From a virus: a stretch of DNA of 39,837 bases. The stretch spans positions 1 through 39,837 of the IMG/VR virus record IMGVR_UViG_3300046501_000546; one strand, given 5' to 3'. Below are positions 1 through 7,198 of this stretch, piece by piece; position 1 is the first letter of the stretch; every line of letters begins with the position of its first letter. A program made the position numbers and the translations under genes. A model generated the notes under the pieces. That model was not told where the DNA came from. It made no database searches and saw nothing but the letters and a program-made list of their open reading frames with translations.

Positions 1-545
1 AGGCACATTCCATACTGCTCTTTATCCGGCTGGTGCAGCGTGCCGGCGAACTCGCCGAGCTGCGTCCAGGTCGGATGCTCGGGCATCGTCAGGCCGGCGT
101 CCTTGAACAAGTCGGTGCGGTAATAGGTGATGGTGCTTTCGCCATAAAACGGCAGGGCGTAGAGCGTGTCGTTGACTGACAGTCCCTGACGAACCGAGGG
201 GAAAATATCCTCGAGGTCATAGCTGGCTGGCAGATCTTTCATCGGCTCCAGCCAATGCTTGGCGCCCCACAATGGAGTTTCGTAAGTGCCGATGGTCAGC
301 ACGTCGAATTGACCGCCCTGAGTGGCAATGTCAGTGGTCAGGCGCTGACGCAACACGTTCTCTTCGAGTACCACCCAATTGAGCTTCACGTCTGGGTGCA
401 GTTGTTCAAACGTTTTGGACAACCGCTGCATGCGGATCATGTCGCTGTTGTTCACGGTGGCGATGGTCACCGTTTCGGCAGCCTGGCAGAGCAGGGCAGA
501 GGACAGGCCGGCGGACAGAAAAAACGCGCTTGGAATGATCTTCAT
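1..545 (-). CDS. mtlE: Mannitol/polyol ABC transporter substrate-binding protein, partial (C-terminus outside window)
   Basis: The reverse strand encodes the first ~181 residues of a periplasmic solute-binding protein. It starts at 545 with a typical signal peptide (MKIIPSAFFLSAGLSSALLC, then QAAE), so the mature protein begins near residue 23. Segments such as ATVNNSDMIRMQ, ATQGGQFDVLTIGTYETP and LPFYGESTITYYRTDLF are the pattern of family 1 extracellular solute-binding proteins of the sorbitol/mannitol type. Known family role: delivering polyols to an MtlFGK-type permease in the inner membrane. A GGAG ribosome site lies 9 bases before the ATG. It is divergent from an AraC-family regulator with a long palindrome between them, the arrangement of the P. 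fluorescens mannitol operon. The symbol is an inference from sequence style and context; another sugar-alcohol specificity is possible. Confidence 0.75.
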   Translation of the reverse strand, partial: MKIIPSAFFLSAGLSSALLCQAAETVTIATVNNSDMIRMQRLSKTFEQLHPDVKLNWVVLEENVLRQRLTTDIATQGGQFDVLTIGTYETPLWGAKHWLEPMKDLPASYDLEDIFPSVRQGLSVNDTLYALPFYGESTITYYRTDLFKDAGLTMPEHPTWTQLGEFAGTLHQPDKEQYGMC

Positions 546-680
546 CGTGTTCTCCACTCTGCGCCTTGGGCGGCAGAGGCTCTTATTGTTGTTGTAGTCC
601 TCGGTGCGAGTCATCAGCCGCAACGGGATGACCACAGGATTACAGCAACCCAAGCGGTGAACAAATGAACGGCATACGCG

Positions 681-731
681 CCACTGATACTTTTTTAACC
701 GCGCAGGGCCATGGAAAAAAAGTATCAGTGG
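681..731. promoter_or_regulatory. Long inverted repeat between mtlE and mtlR, candidate MtlR operator
   Basis: A perfect 16-bp inverted repeat: CCACTGATACTTTTTT at 681-696 and its reverse complement at 716-731, separated by 19 bp. It lies in the divergent intergenic region (546-870). AraC-family activators usually bind paired sites upstream of the operon they control, so this is the natural candidate for MtlR binding; that link is inference. It could also fold as a hairpin in the mtlE leader or upstream RNA. Confidence 0.55.
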
Positions 732-870
732 CCGCCATACAGCGCACTAGGCTTGCTGCCTGTTTAGGGTGAGTCTGATAACAGCGCCGTAGAGTCTCGA
801 ATCAGCTTCGACTCATCCCGGGCTTCGCGGTAGCCTTGATAAAACCAACAAAAATGGAATCGCCAGGGTG

Positions 871-1776
871 ATGAGCCATCACGTAGTTGCAGACAAGCCA
901 CCAGCGCTTGAAGTCATTCTGAACGAGCCCCAGCACAGCTTTCGTTGGTATGAGCATGACTATCCCTTCGACCTTGCCCGCTGGAACCATCATCCGGAAT
1001 TCGAGATCCACCTGATCCGCGAAGGCAGCGGACGGCTGTTGGCCGGTGACTACATCGGCCTGTTCGAGGCCGGCCATGTCGCGCTGATCGGCCCTGGCTT
1101 GCCTCACGACTGGACCAGCGATCTTGGCAAAGGGGAGGTGATTGCCGGCCGCGACGTCGTCTTGCAATTCGATGGTCAGATGCTGATGCAACTGCGCGAC
1201 AAGGTTCCTGAACTCAGCGAGTTGCAAAGCCTGTTTCGTCAGTCGGCCCAGGGCATCGAATTTCACGGCGTTACCCGCAAGAACGCGGCCCGACTGCTGG
1301 AAGAAATCGGTGAGTGCCAAGGATTGCAGCGGTTGTGCCTGTTCCTGTCGTTGCTGCAATTACTGGCGTCAGCCCCCGACAGCGAGCGACAGACGCTCGC
1401 CAGCCTGCAATATGCTCCGATGCTCGACGCATTGACGGCCCGGCGCATGAGTATTGTCTTCGATTACATCCTCAACGACCTCGCGGATGAGTTGCGCATG
1501 TCAGTCATCGCCCAACGCCTGGACATGAATGAACCGGCCTTCTCCAAATTCTTCAAGCGCGCCACTGGCCACACCTTCGTCGACCTGACACGCAAACTGC
1601 GGGTCCAGCGCGCTTGCCGGTTGCTGGCGCAAAGCAGTTTCAGCGTCGCAGATATCTGCTTTGAAGTGGGGTATGCCAACCTGTCGAACTTCAATCGACA
1701 CTTCCGCCATGAAATGCAGGAGACACCTAGCCAGTATCGACAGAGGTTGCAACGGGTGGTGGCGGTCAGTCATTAA
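871..1776 (+). CDS. mtlR: AraC/XylS-family transcriptional activator, MtlR-like
   Basis: 301 residues from the ATG at 871 (a GTG three bases upstream is also in frame). The N-terminal half is a cupin-like sensor domain (WNHHPEFEIHLIREGSGR, then a GHVALIGPGLPHDW segment). The C-terminal ~100 residues hold two helix-turn-helix motifs: the first around MSVIAQRLDMNEPAFSKFFK, the second in the signature VADICFEVGYANLSNFNRHF followed by PSQYRQ. Known family role: polyol-responsive activation of the adjacent transporter/dehydrogenase operon. Its divergent placement next to the polyol-binding protein gene and its length match the P. fluorescens mannitol regulator MtlR. Family call is firm; the specific name is a strong inference. 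Confidence 0.8.
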   Translation: MSHHVVADKPPALEVILNEPQHSFRWYEHDYPFDLARWNHHPEFEIHLIREGSGRLLAGDYIGLFEAGHVALIGPGLPHDWTSDLGKGEVIAGRDVVLQFDGQMLMQLRDKVPELSELQSLFRQSAQGIEFHGVTRKNAARLLEEIGECQGLQRLCLFLSLLQLLASAPDSERQTLASLQYAPMLDALTARRMSIVFDYILNDLADELRMSVIAQRLDMNEPAFSKFFKRATGHTFVDLTRKLRVQRACRLLAQSSFSVADICFEVGYANLSNFNRHFRHEMQETPSQYRQRLQRVVAVSH

Positions 1777-1789
1777 AAGGCCCAAGATC

Positions 1790-1864
1790 AAAAGATCGCA
1801 GCCTTCGACAGCTCCTGTGGATGTACGCGATCCATGTAGGAGCTGCCGAAGGCTGCGATCTTTT
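1790..1864. repeat. REP pair / REPIN-like palindrome
   Basis: Two inverted copies of a Pseudomonas REP sequence: the left arm reads AAAAGATCGCAGCCTTCG from 1790, and the right arm ends in the reverse complement at 1864, with GTAGGAGCTGCCGAAGG inside it. The arms differ by few bases (CGACAGCTCCTGTGG against the complement of a CGGCAGCTCCTAC version) and enclose a short loop around 1823-1829. Such extragenic REP doublets are common in fluorescent pseudomonads. Placed just after mtlR, it may also end transcription. Confidence 0.8.
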
Positions 1865-1865
1865 A

Positions 1866-2086
1866 AGGCTCCGGTCTGCTCTTGGAACATACACCGGCGG
1901 CATGACCTGGAATTATTTTTCTCCAGTTCTTGACATGCCTTTCGAACCAGTCCAGAATTGCGTCCATTCCTGCTTAGGGAACACGAAAACCCCTTAGATT
2001 TCAAAGGGTTGGATGCTAGATTAGAATCTTGTTTCCAGATACGAGTTTACACGTTTGATGTCGTGCTACTGACGTCAGATGTTTGA
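1866..2086. other. Host intergenic stretch upstream of tRNA-Cys
   Basis: No convincing coding region is seen. The stretch holds a small hairpin-forming segment (ACCCCTTAGATTTCAAAGGGT around 1990-2011) and an AT-rich portion (2018-2055) where the tRNA promoter should lie. No exact -35/-10 pair is obvious enough to call. Confidence 0.4.
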
Positions 2087-2160
2087 GGCCGAATAGCAAA
2101 ATGGTTATGCAGTGGATTGCAAATCCACCTACGCCGGTTCGATTCCGACTTCGGCCTCCA
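2087..2160 (+). tRNA. tRNA-Cys (anticodon GCA)
   Basis: 74 nt with encoded CCA at 2158-2160. The acceptor stem GGCCGAA pairs with TTCGGCC. The anticodon stem GTGGA/TCCAC (2112-2116 and 2124-2128) encloses the loop TTGCAAA, giving anticodon GCA at 2119-2121. The T arm contains GGTTCGATTCC. It matches the usual bacterial tRNA-Cys layout. The 3' end points into the prophage and the nearest recombinase gene is oriented toward it, so its 3' portion is the likely integration site (inference; the matching right-hand copy was not found in this window). Confidence 0.95.
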
Positions 2161-2165
2161 CTATT

Positions 2166-2202
2166 AAAAACCCCGTAGATCAATGATCTACGGGGTTTTT
2201 TT
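2166..2202 (+). terminator. Rho-independent terminator after tRNA-Cys
   Basis: Stem CCCCGTAGAT/ATCTACGGGG with loop CAATG, preceded by an A run and followed by TTTTTTT. It starts a few bases after the tRNA CCA end. The A and T runs make it usable in both directions. Confidence 0.85.
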
Positions 2203-2277
2203 ATGTCTTCAGGAAAGTGGGGTGTTCCGCAATTTCAGCGCTGCGTTCCGCAACCACAGACTAAGAGGGGTCTCATC

Positions 2278-2340
2278 ATGGAAAAAATAACTGCTGACGC
2301 CACATTTGATCAGCGGCATCCCCTAGTTTTCCATTTTTGA
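2278..2340 (+). CDS. Possible 20-residue leader or remnant ORF upstream of the DUF262 gene
   Basis: A short frame (MEKITADATFDQRHPLVFHF) with a good ribosome site, AGAGGGG, seven bases before its ATG. It sits alone between the tRNA terminator and the DUF262 gene. It could be a leader peptide, a truncated gene end, or chance. Nothing in it identifies a function. Confidence 0.2.
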   Translation: MEKITADATFDQRHPLVFHF

Positions 2341-2416
2341 CTTCAGCTACCGTTGTCTTCGATCCGTTCACCGCGCTACCCTCAGAGTCTTTGCAGAGCT
2401 GCCTCGAGGGGATGCA

Positions 2417-4156
2417 ATGTCGGAATTCATCACGGATAGTCAGGATGAACAAAGCTTTGAAGCGCTTTTGCGGGATGCTGATCAAATTCACGTTCCAATA
2501 TTCCAAAGAAACTATGTTTGGAAGCAAAAACAGTTAGATGAATTATGGACAGATATAAATCAGGTAAAATCTGAGATAGAAGAAATACAATTCATGGGGG
2601 CAATCGTTGCTTACGAGAAACCCCGTGGAGGTAGCACTGTTGGACGAATGAAAGCGCTAGAAATTGTCGATGGGCAACAGCGTGTTCTTACACTGTATAT
2701 ATTTGTTATGGCTATAGTCGAATTTCTTGCCCCTCTTGATAAGGAGGAAGCAATGGAGCTGGTAAGGGAGTTTTTGCTACTGACTCCTCGGCGCGGGCTT
2801 GAAATTAATACACGTATCGTTCCTGCTTTTGCTGATCGTAGTCAGTTTCGAGTTATTTGGGATAGAATAAATAGTCCAGATATTTTGCAGGATGAGTTAG
2901 AAGATTTTCATCTTCATCTCCCTCCTCCAAGTGGTGATGCAAGTGGCGAGTTAGTAAATCAATACCACAGGATATTGAGGTATTTGCGAAAAGAGTTACC
3001 ACAAGAGGATACGGAGCAAATTGAGTATCTTCGTGAAACTTTGGGTGTTTTGACGCGGCATCTATCATTTGTGCACTTGAAGCTCAACGATGCGTCGGCC
3101 GCTACAAAAATATTCGAACGGTTGAACTTTAGGGGTGTAAGGGTTGGAATTGTAGATTTAGTTCGAAACGAAATTTTTTCAAGTTTGGCGGGGGATCCTA
3201 TCGAAACGCAGCGCGTATTTGATCATGTGTGGAGACCTTTTGAGATTGCATTCAATGATCGATCAGAGACTTTCTTCTTTCCATATTGTTTGATTCAGGA
3301 TAGTAATACTAAGAAGTCTGAGTTGTTTATACAGTTAAGAGCTTCTTGGAAGGGGTTGACCCCACAAAAGATGATCGAGCATATGAAGCCTTTTCAGCAG
3401 CCATTTGTTGCAATTGATCAGTCAGGGCATCACCCAGGTAGTGCTGAAATATCGAAGTGTCTCGATCGCTTCGTACGTTTGCGGCGCCCTTCTTCTGTGT
3501 ATCCTTTTGTGATGTCGTTGTTGAAGTCGCATTCTGATTCTAAAATATCTGAATCCTCAGTAGTTCAGCTATTAAATGCATTGGAGTCTTTTCTAATTAG
3601 GCGGGCAATAGTTGGCTTGGAACCAACAGGTTTACATGCTCTATTTAAAGGGCTCTGGTTTCAGATGAAAAAACATACTGTGGCTGAATTTAAGCGTCAG
3701 ATCGCTAGTAGGCCGACTATACAATGGCCAAGTGATCTGGATGTTAAAAATGCTATTCTGAAGCGAAGCCTTGCCGGCGCTAATATATGTTCTTATTTGT
3801 TGGTAGAATATGATCGAGGCCTTAAGGGTGATAATCCTTCTTCTGTTTCTACTGTCGAGCATATTTTGCCGCAAACATATGACGAGGAGTCTGAGTGGGC
3901 CGAAGTGTTTAGTAAGGAACAGCATAAGCATATGAAGGACTTGTTAGCAAACGTGGTGCCCTTGTCTTCGCCGCTAAACTCATCTCTTCAAGATGTGGCT
4001 TACTCAGTAAAAAAAGTCAGATATCAAAAGGAATCCATGTTCACGACGCCTCGCGATCTTGCAAGTAGGTGGGTAAAATGGACTCCAAAGTCAATTGAGC
4101 AGCGTTCGATAGTGCTAGCTGATTGGGCAATCTCTCGCTGGGATCAATCGTTGTAA
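2417..4156 (+). CDS. DUF262/DUF1524 single-chain protein, GmrSD-like (modification-dependent restriction or SspE-like defence)
   Basis: 579 residues. The N-terminal DUF262 (GmrS-type) domain shows the FQRNYVW motif at 29-35 and the nucleotide-binding/hydrolysis motif DGQQR at 85-89. The C-terminus carries a DUF1524 His-Me finger nuclease motif: EHILPQ with H482, then LANVVPL with N512 and N521, then a VKKVRYQKE tail. Known members combining these domains are type IV GmrSD enzymes acting on modified phage DNA and the SspE effector of phosphorothioate systems; no Ssp modification genes are seen here, which favours a stand-alone GmrSD-like enzyme. The ATG at 2417 has GAGGGG a few bases upstream. 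The gene is visibly AT-rich compared with the late genes, sits between tRNA-Cys and the integrase, and has its own terminator, all signs of acquired cargo. Confidence 0.85.
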   Translation: MSEFITDSQDEQSFEALLRDADQIHVPIFQRNYVWKQKQLDELWTDINQVKSEIEEIQFMGAIVAYEKPRGGSTVGRMKALEIVDGQQRVLTLYIFVMAIVEFLAPLDKEEAMELVREFLLLTPRRGLEINTRIVPAFADRSQFRVIWDRINSPDILQDELEDFHLHLPPPSGDASGELVNQYHRILRYLRKELPQEDTEQIEYLRETLGVLTRHLSFVHLKLNDASAATKIFERLNFRGVRVGIVDLVRNEIFSSLAGDPIETQRVFDHVWRPFEIAFNDRSETFFFPYCLIQDSNTKKSELFIQLRASWKGLTPQKMIEHMKPFQQPFVAIDQSGHHPGSAEISKCLDRFVRLRRPSSVYPFVMSLLKSHSDSKISESSVVQLLNALESFLIRRAIVGLEPTGLHALFKGLWFQMKKHTVAEFKRQIASRPTIQWPSDLDVKNAILKRSLAGANICSYLLVEYDRGLKGDNPSSVSTVEHILPQTYDEESEWAEVFSKEQHKHMKDLLANVVPLSSPLNSSLQDVAYSVKKVRYQKESMFTTPRDLASRWVKWTPKSIEQRSIVLADWAISRWDQSL

Positions 4157-4191
4157 TATATAATAATCCGTATTGGATTAATGTATTATAA

Positions 4192-4227
4192 GTCCGGGTC
4201 TCCATATTTTATGGGCCCGGGTTTTTA
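4192..4227 (+). terminator. Terminator downstream of the DUF262 gene
   Basis: CCGGG (4194-4198) pairs with CCCGG (4216-4220), followed by GTTTTTATT. The loop is rather long, so strength is uncertain. It separates this gene from the convergent integrase gene. Confidence 0.55.
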
Positions 4228-4236
4228 TTGAGCAGA

Positions 4237-5310
4237 CTATTTAGTTGGCTTCACAATTTCCCCAACGCGTCGATATACTCTCTTTGTCATTTCCTGAGTT
4301 GAGTGTCCGAGCAAACGACTCGCCTCGGCGATATCCTCGATTTCGCTAGCTGCTTTTGGGCGGATGTCCCTAAACTGGAACTGACGGATGGTGGTGGCCA
4401 GAGTCGAGTTCCCTTCCGCCATCGCTTTGGTTGCGGCTGAATCTCTTGCTTCATCCCAGCGATTGCGCAACATGGCATAGCTCATGCGCAGCCCAGCCTG
4501 GTTGGTGATCAACCGGGAGGTTTTGATTCCGGCGGCGGATCTGCGATCGAACAGGGCATCAAGAAACACGCTCAGCTCTGTTGCCAGGGAGCCGTTGTGC
4601 AACCTGATCCTCAAGCGCTTTTCCGTTTTTCCTTGGCCGACCATCAGAAAACCGTTGCTGATATCGGTGTCTGACGTTTTGAGTACGTCACCTGGTCGCT
4701 GGCCAGTGAGATAAGCCAGATCCATCGCATCTTTGAGTTCTTGCGGCGCCTCGATGTAGACGGCTTTCCATACGATATCGCCAGCGTAATAATCCCGAGG
4801 TGTTTCCTGGTTACGGCGCAAGCCGAAGCATGGGTTTGCTTTCTCTGTCAGTCCCCACTCGCGGGCAAAAGTAAACATGGTGGACAGTAAGGCTATCTCT
4901 CGGTTGGCGCGCACCTTTGCCGTTCGGGCGTCACGATATTGCGCGATGACCTGCGGGGTGATGGCATCAAGAGGGGCGGACTCGAACGCTTTCCGTAATT
5001 GCCTTAGGCCTTTTACATAGTCCTCTTGGGTACCTTTCTTTAATTTTGGAATAACCTTCGATTCATAATCATCGAATAACCGGCCCATTAAGTGGGCCGG
5101 TTTGGGAATTGCTTTGCGGTCGAGTCGTGCCCATTCGATCTTGGCTTCGTCCAGGTCGCTGCCGAGCGGGATCTCGACACGGTTGCCGTCGGCATCTCGC
5201 CCGTTATAGTAGTAGCCCGTCCATATGGTGCCGCCTTTTCTTTTGCGGGTCCGCCGGATCATCCGTGGCGGCAGGTCTCGGTTTGCTGTTTTTTTTTGTC
5301 GCATCGTCAT
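4237..5310 (-). CDS. int: Phage tyrosine recombinase (integrase)
   Basis: 357 residues when started at the ATG (5308-5310) that overlaps the stop of the upstream gene as ATGA; a longer frame adds nine residues. The N-terminus is a basic arm-type DNA-binding region (RMIRRTRKRKGGTIW), followed by a core-binding domain. Catalytic residues visible are R205 (TGQRPGDV), R317 (in FRDIRPKAAS), H336 (LLGHS) and the nucleophile Y346 (VYRR). The usual first histidine of the HxxR box is R314, a variation that also occurs in active members. Role: site-specific integration and, with an accessory factor, excision. It is the last gene of the leftward operon and points to tRNA-Cys. Confidence 0.95.
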   Translation of the reverse strand: MTMRQKKTANRDLPPRMIRRTRKRKGGTIWTGYYYNGRDADGNRVEIPLGSDLDEAKIEWARLDRKAIPKPAHLMGRLFDDYESKVIPKLKKGTQEDYVKGLRQLRKAFESAPLDAITPQVIAQYRDARTAKVRANREIALLSTMFTFAREWGLTEKANPCFGLRRNQETPRDYYAGDIVWKAVYIEAPQELKDAMDLAYLTGQRPGDVLKTSDTDISNGFLMVGQGKTEKRLRIRLHNGSLATELSVFLDALFDRRSAAGIKTSRLITNQAGLRMSYAMLRNRWDEARDSAATKAMAEGNSTLATTIRQFQFRDIRPKAASEIEDIAEASRLLGHSTQEMTKRVYRRVGEIVKPTK

Positions 5311-5591
5311 CCCACTCGCGAAAGGTCGAGAGTCCAAGTCTCGGCTACGGCGTTGTTTGCCGTGGGTTTGACGCCGGCCAGTTTCAGTCGGGCATAAACC
5401 CGGCCGACGACTGGGCGTTGGGCTCCGGTCAGCACGAACTCCCAGTGATTGCTAGTCAGCCACTGACGCTGGCAGGACGGAATTTTGTAGCCGGTGATGG
5501 TGGCCAGCTCTTCGTCAGTGAGGGTTTCGCTGAGAAATTCTAAGGGCTGCCGCCCGATTGGTCTGATCGCTGCGGTGTGGTGTGTGGTCAT
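5307..5591 (-). CDS. DUF4224 domain protein, integrase-associated
   Basis: 94 residues, with GGAGG upstream of the ATG at 5591. The middle matches the DUF4224 pattern: FLSETLTDEELATITGYKIP, then QRQWLTSNHW. This small domain is found in phages directly upstream of integrases and resembles a DNA-binding (excisionase-like) fold, but its function is not settled. The stop overlaps the integrase start by 4 bp (ATGA), indicating translational coupling, so a role in recombination directionality is a reasonable inference. Confidence 0.8.
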   Translation of the reverse strand: MTTHHTAAIRPIGRQPLEFLSETLTDEELATITGYKIPSCQRQWLTSNHWEFVLTGAQRPVVGRVYARLKLAGVKPTANNAVAETWTLDLSRVG

Positions 5592-5696
5592 GCCGTCAGC
5601 CTCCGGCGGTGATGATGATCAGGTCTTGTGCGTGCATGTGCTGTGTCTCATGGAGTGCATGATGTTTGCCCCTGGGCGGCAGGGGCCACCGTTGAA
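5592..5696 (-). other. Short gap in the integrase operon; nothing convincing
   Basis: About 105 bases between the PrtN-like gene and the DUF4224 gene. A 12-codon frame (MHAQDLIIITAGG-like, without an evident ribosome site) lies on the coding strand, and a CCCCTGCCGCCCAGGGG hairpin lies near 5671-5688. Either might matter for expression of the two distal genes, but nothing here can be called a gene. Confidence 0.3.
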
Positions 5697-5939
5697 TCAG
5701 GCCGCGGCCTTCGTTGCTTGGGCGTCGAGGTAGTCGGCCAGGTTGTGCAGGTACACCACCGGCTTTGCCCGGGCTGAGCAGTGCAGGCGCGTCACGATCA
5801 GCTGAATACGGCCGGCCTTGATCTCGCTCAACAGGTAGCGGTCGGTGCGGATATGCGCGAAGTACTGTTCACGTACCGCCGTAAGCGACGGGCAGGGTGT
5901 GGCGAACTGTTTTCGAAGTTGATCGAGGGTGTTGCTCAT
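5697..5939 (-). CDS. PrtN-family (pyocin activator-like) protein
   Basis: 80 residues. The segment AVREQYFAHIRTDRYLLSEIKAGRI, followed by LIVTRL and a C-terminal VVYLHNLADYLDAQ, fits the PrtN domain, in which a short helical region is followed by HxxDLAxYLD. PrtN activates pyocin genes in P. aeruginosa after SOS de-repression. Here a shorter relative is embedded in the integrase operon of an intact prophage. It overlaps the upstream gene by 4 bp (ATGA). Likely role: a transcriptional regulator of phage or integrase functions (inference). Confidence 0.7.
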   Translation of the reverse strand: MSNTLDQLRKQFATPCPSLTAVREQYFAHIRTDRYLLSEIKAGRIQLIVTRLHCSARAKPVVYLHNLADYLDAQATKAAA

Positions 5940-6319
5940 GCTGCATCCTCCCCGAACCCCTCCGAGCGGCGCCCCAACTTCAGGCGGATCAATTCGGCCA
6001 GACCCTCTTTACTTTTGCCCATGCCGGCGGCGCAGACGTGGCCCTTTGCATCAGCAACAACGGCGCCGAAGGGATATTCGGGCGAGTTGGTCGGGGTGAC
6101 ATAGGCGATCTGACCTTCGTGGATCACGTCGTTGACGCAGCGGAAGACCTCGGCGAGTTCCAACGTGCGGCAAGGGATGTTGCCCAGCAGGTCAATGGCT
6201 TCGCTTGCGGCGCCGATCAGTGTGGCGCGGCTGACCACGCCGGGGCTGTCCAAGTAAATGGGGATCAGTCGCAGGGCGCCGAGGGCTTGGGTGTATGCAT
6301 TGAAGTAATTGGTTTTCAT
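5936..6319 (-). CDS. Phage protein of unknown function (127 aa)
   Basis: Start chosen at the ATG at 6319, which overlaps the KilAC gene stop by 4 bp; an in-frame extension to 6370 would overlap that gene further and is not favoured. The protein is soluble in appearance with no membrane segments. Segments such as EVFRCVNDVIHEGQIAYVTP and SKEGLAELIRLKLGR suggest a compact alpha/beta protein. No family is recognised. It is co-transcribed with integrase-operon regulators. Confidence 0.7.
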   Translation of the reverse strand: MKTNYFNAYTQALGALRLIPIYLDSPGVVSRATLIGAASEAIDLLGNIPCRTLELAEVFRCVNDVIHEGQIAYVTPTNSPEYPFGAVVADAKGHVCAAGMGKSKEGLAELIRLKLGRRSEGFGEDAA

Positions 6320-6591
6320 GCGGCGGCGTCCTTCTTCGTGATGGTGATTCCCAGCTTCTTGGCCAGCCAATCCACACCTTCTTCCTTCACCATCACCACG
6401 GAGTAGTGACGGTATTTGTTGATCGACGGGATCAAGGTGCTACGCGGGTCCGAGAACAGATAACCGCGGTCGCGGTGCTGGCTGGCAAGGTCGCCACTGC
6501 TGTTCAAGATGTCCAGTTCCCGCAGCCTGGTGCGGAAGGCACGGTTTTTGAGTCCGAGCAATGCGGCGGTTTCATCCAGGGTGCGGTTCAT
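6316..6591 (-). CDS. KilAC-domain protein, candidate antirepressor fragment
   Basis: 91 residues. The N-terminal part (TLDETAALLGLKNRAFRTRLRELDIL) and the following RGYLFSD, RHYSVVMVKEEGVDWLAKKLG segment fit the phage antirepressor KilAC domain, a winged-helix-like DNA-binding module. Full-size antirepressors normally have an extra N-terminal domain (BRO, AntA or Rha type); here the domain stands alone, so the protein may be a DNA-binding regulator rather than a repressor-binding one. The ATG at 6591 has GAGGA upstream; a longer in-frame start at 6717 overlaps the previous gene and is rejected. Confidence 0.75.
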   Translation of the reverse strand: MNRTLDETAALLGLKNRAFRTRLRELDILNSSGDLASQHRDRGYLFSDPRSTLIPSINKYRHYSVVMVKEEGVDWLAKKLGITITKKDAAA

Positions 6592-6601
6592 GGTGCTGTC
6601 C

Positions 6602-6868
6602 TCAGACCGGAACTGGTGTATTGGCGAGTTCTTGGATGAAGTCGCGCAGATGCAGGTGATTGGCCCTGTCATTGCGCCGCAGCTTGATGGTGTCTTGGCG
6701 ACCGGCCACCTCCACATGAACGACTGTGAGGGTGGGCGTGAACTCGACAGACAACTCTGCCTGAATCGTTTGTAGAGGCCGGCTCAGGCCGCACACAGCA
6801 TCGCCACCAACTTGGAGCATGTGGTGCAGGAGTTCCTGTCTCGCGAGAGGGATGGAGAACTTGTTCAT
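6602..6868 (-). CDS. Phage protein of unknown function (88 aa)
   Basis: Begins MNKFSIPLARQELLHHMLQ and ends ten bases before the KilAC gene start. No transmembrane segments or recognisable motif. A region of alternating hydrophobic residues (AELSVEFTPTLTVVHVEV) suggests beta structure. Its start overlaps the preceding gene by 4 bp (ATGA). Confidence 0.65.
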   Translation of the reverse strand: MNKFSIPLARQELLHHMLQVGGDAVCGLSRPLQTIQAELSVEFTPTLTVVHVEVAGRQDTIKLRRNDRANHLHLRDFIQELANTPVPV

Positions 6869-7062
6869 GCTACATCCCCCCCGAACGGGCTTGGCTCATC
6901 GCCGGATACGTCCGATTTTGCAGGCGCCAGGCGGCAACCCGGGGTGATGATCACCAGTAGACCGGTGAGTTTCTGGATGGCGTCAACCACCTGGGGGCTA
7001 GTGCATGCTGCGGGGTGCAGATACACCGGGCAGCGGGTTTGACTGTGCTGTGTGGTTTGCAT
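6865..7062 (-). CDS. Small phage protein, first gene of the integrase operon (65 aa)
   Basis: Begins MQTTQHSQTRCPVYLHP; a hydrophobic stretch (LTGLLVIITPGC) sits in the middle and the C-terminus is polar. It is the first gene after the operator-containing promoter at 7096-7124, with AGAGTACGAG-type purine-rich sequence before the start. Function unknown. It ends in an ATGA overlap with the next gene, so it is clearly part of the same transcription and translation unit. Confidence 0.6.
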   Translation of the reverse strand: MQTTQHSQTRCPVYLHPAACTSPQVVDAIQKLTGLLVIITPGCRLAPAKSDVSGDEPSPFGGDVA

Positions 7063-7095
7063 GTCTCGTACTCTTGGTGAGAGGTGTACGAAACA

Positions 7096-7137
7096 AAGTT
7101 AGCAATGGCTAATTGTATTTACAATAGCTTCCGCTAA
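7096..7137 (-). promoter_or_regulatory. Promoter of the integrase operon with two operator palindromes
   Basis: On the reverse strand, TTGTAA (7119-7124) is spaced 17 bp from TAACTT (7096-7101). Two palindromes of the form (T/A)TAGC-N4-GCTAA lie at 7099-7112 and 7124-7137, 25 bp centre to centre. The first covers the -10 and spacer, the second abuts the -35. The same sequence and geometry recur at the rightward promoter near the repressor start, so both are probably bound by the CI-like repressor (inference). Confidence 0.65.
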
Positions 7138-7155
7138 CTTATTTTCTTCTGGGCC

Positions 7156-7182
7156 AAAAAAAACCGCAAATGCGGTTTTTTT
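7156..7182 (-). terminator. Terminator of the repressor/SLATT transcript
   Basis: Stem AAAACCGCA/TGCGGTTTT with a two-base loop and T runs on both strands, 17 bases beyond the stop codon of the SLATT-like gene. The symmetric runs make it bidirectional. Confidence 0.85.
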
Positions 7183-7198
7183 GATGGATAGGTTGGAC

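Noticed and set aside
802-1359. 185-aa reverse-strand ORF inside mtlR
   Set aside because: Lies entirely opposite a clear AraC-family coding sequence.
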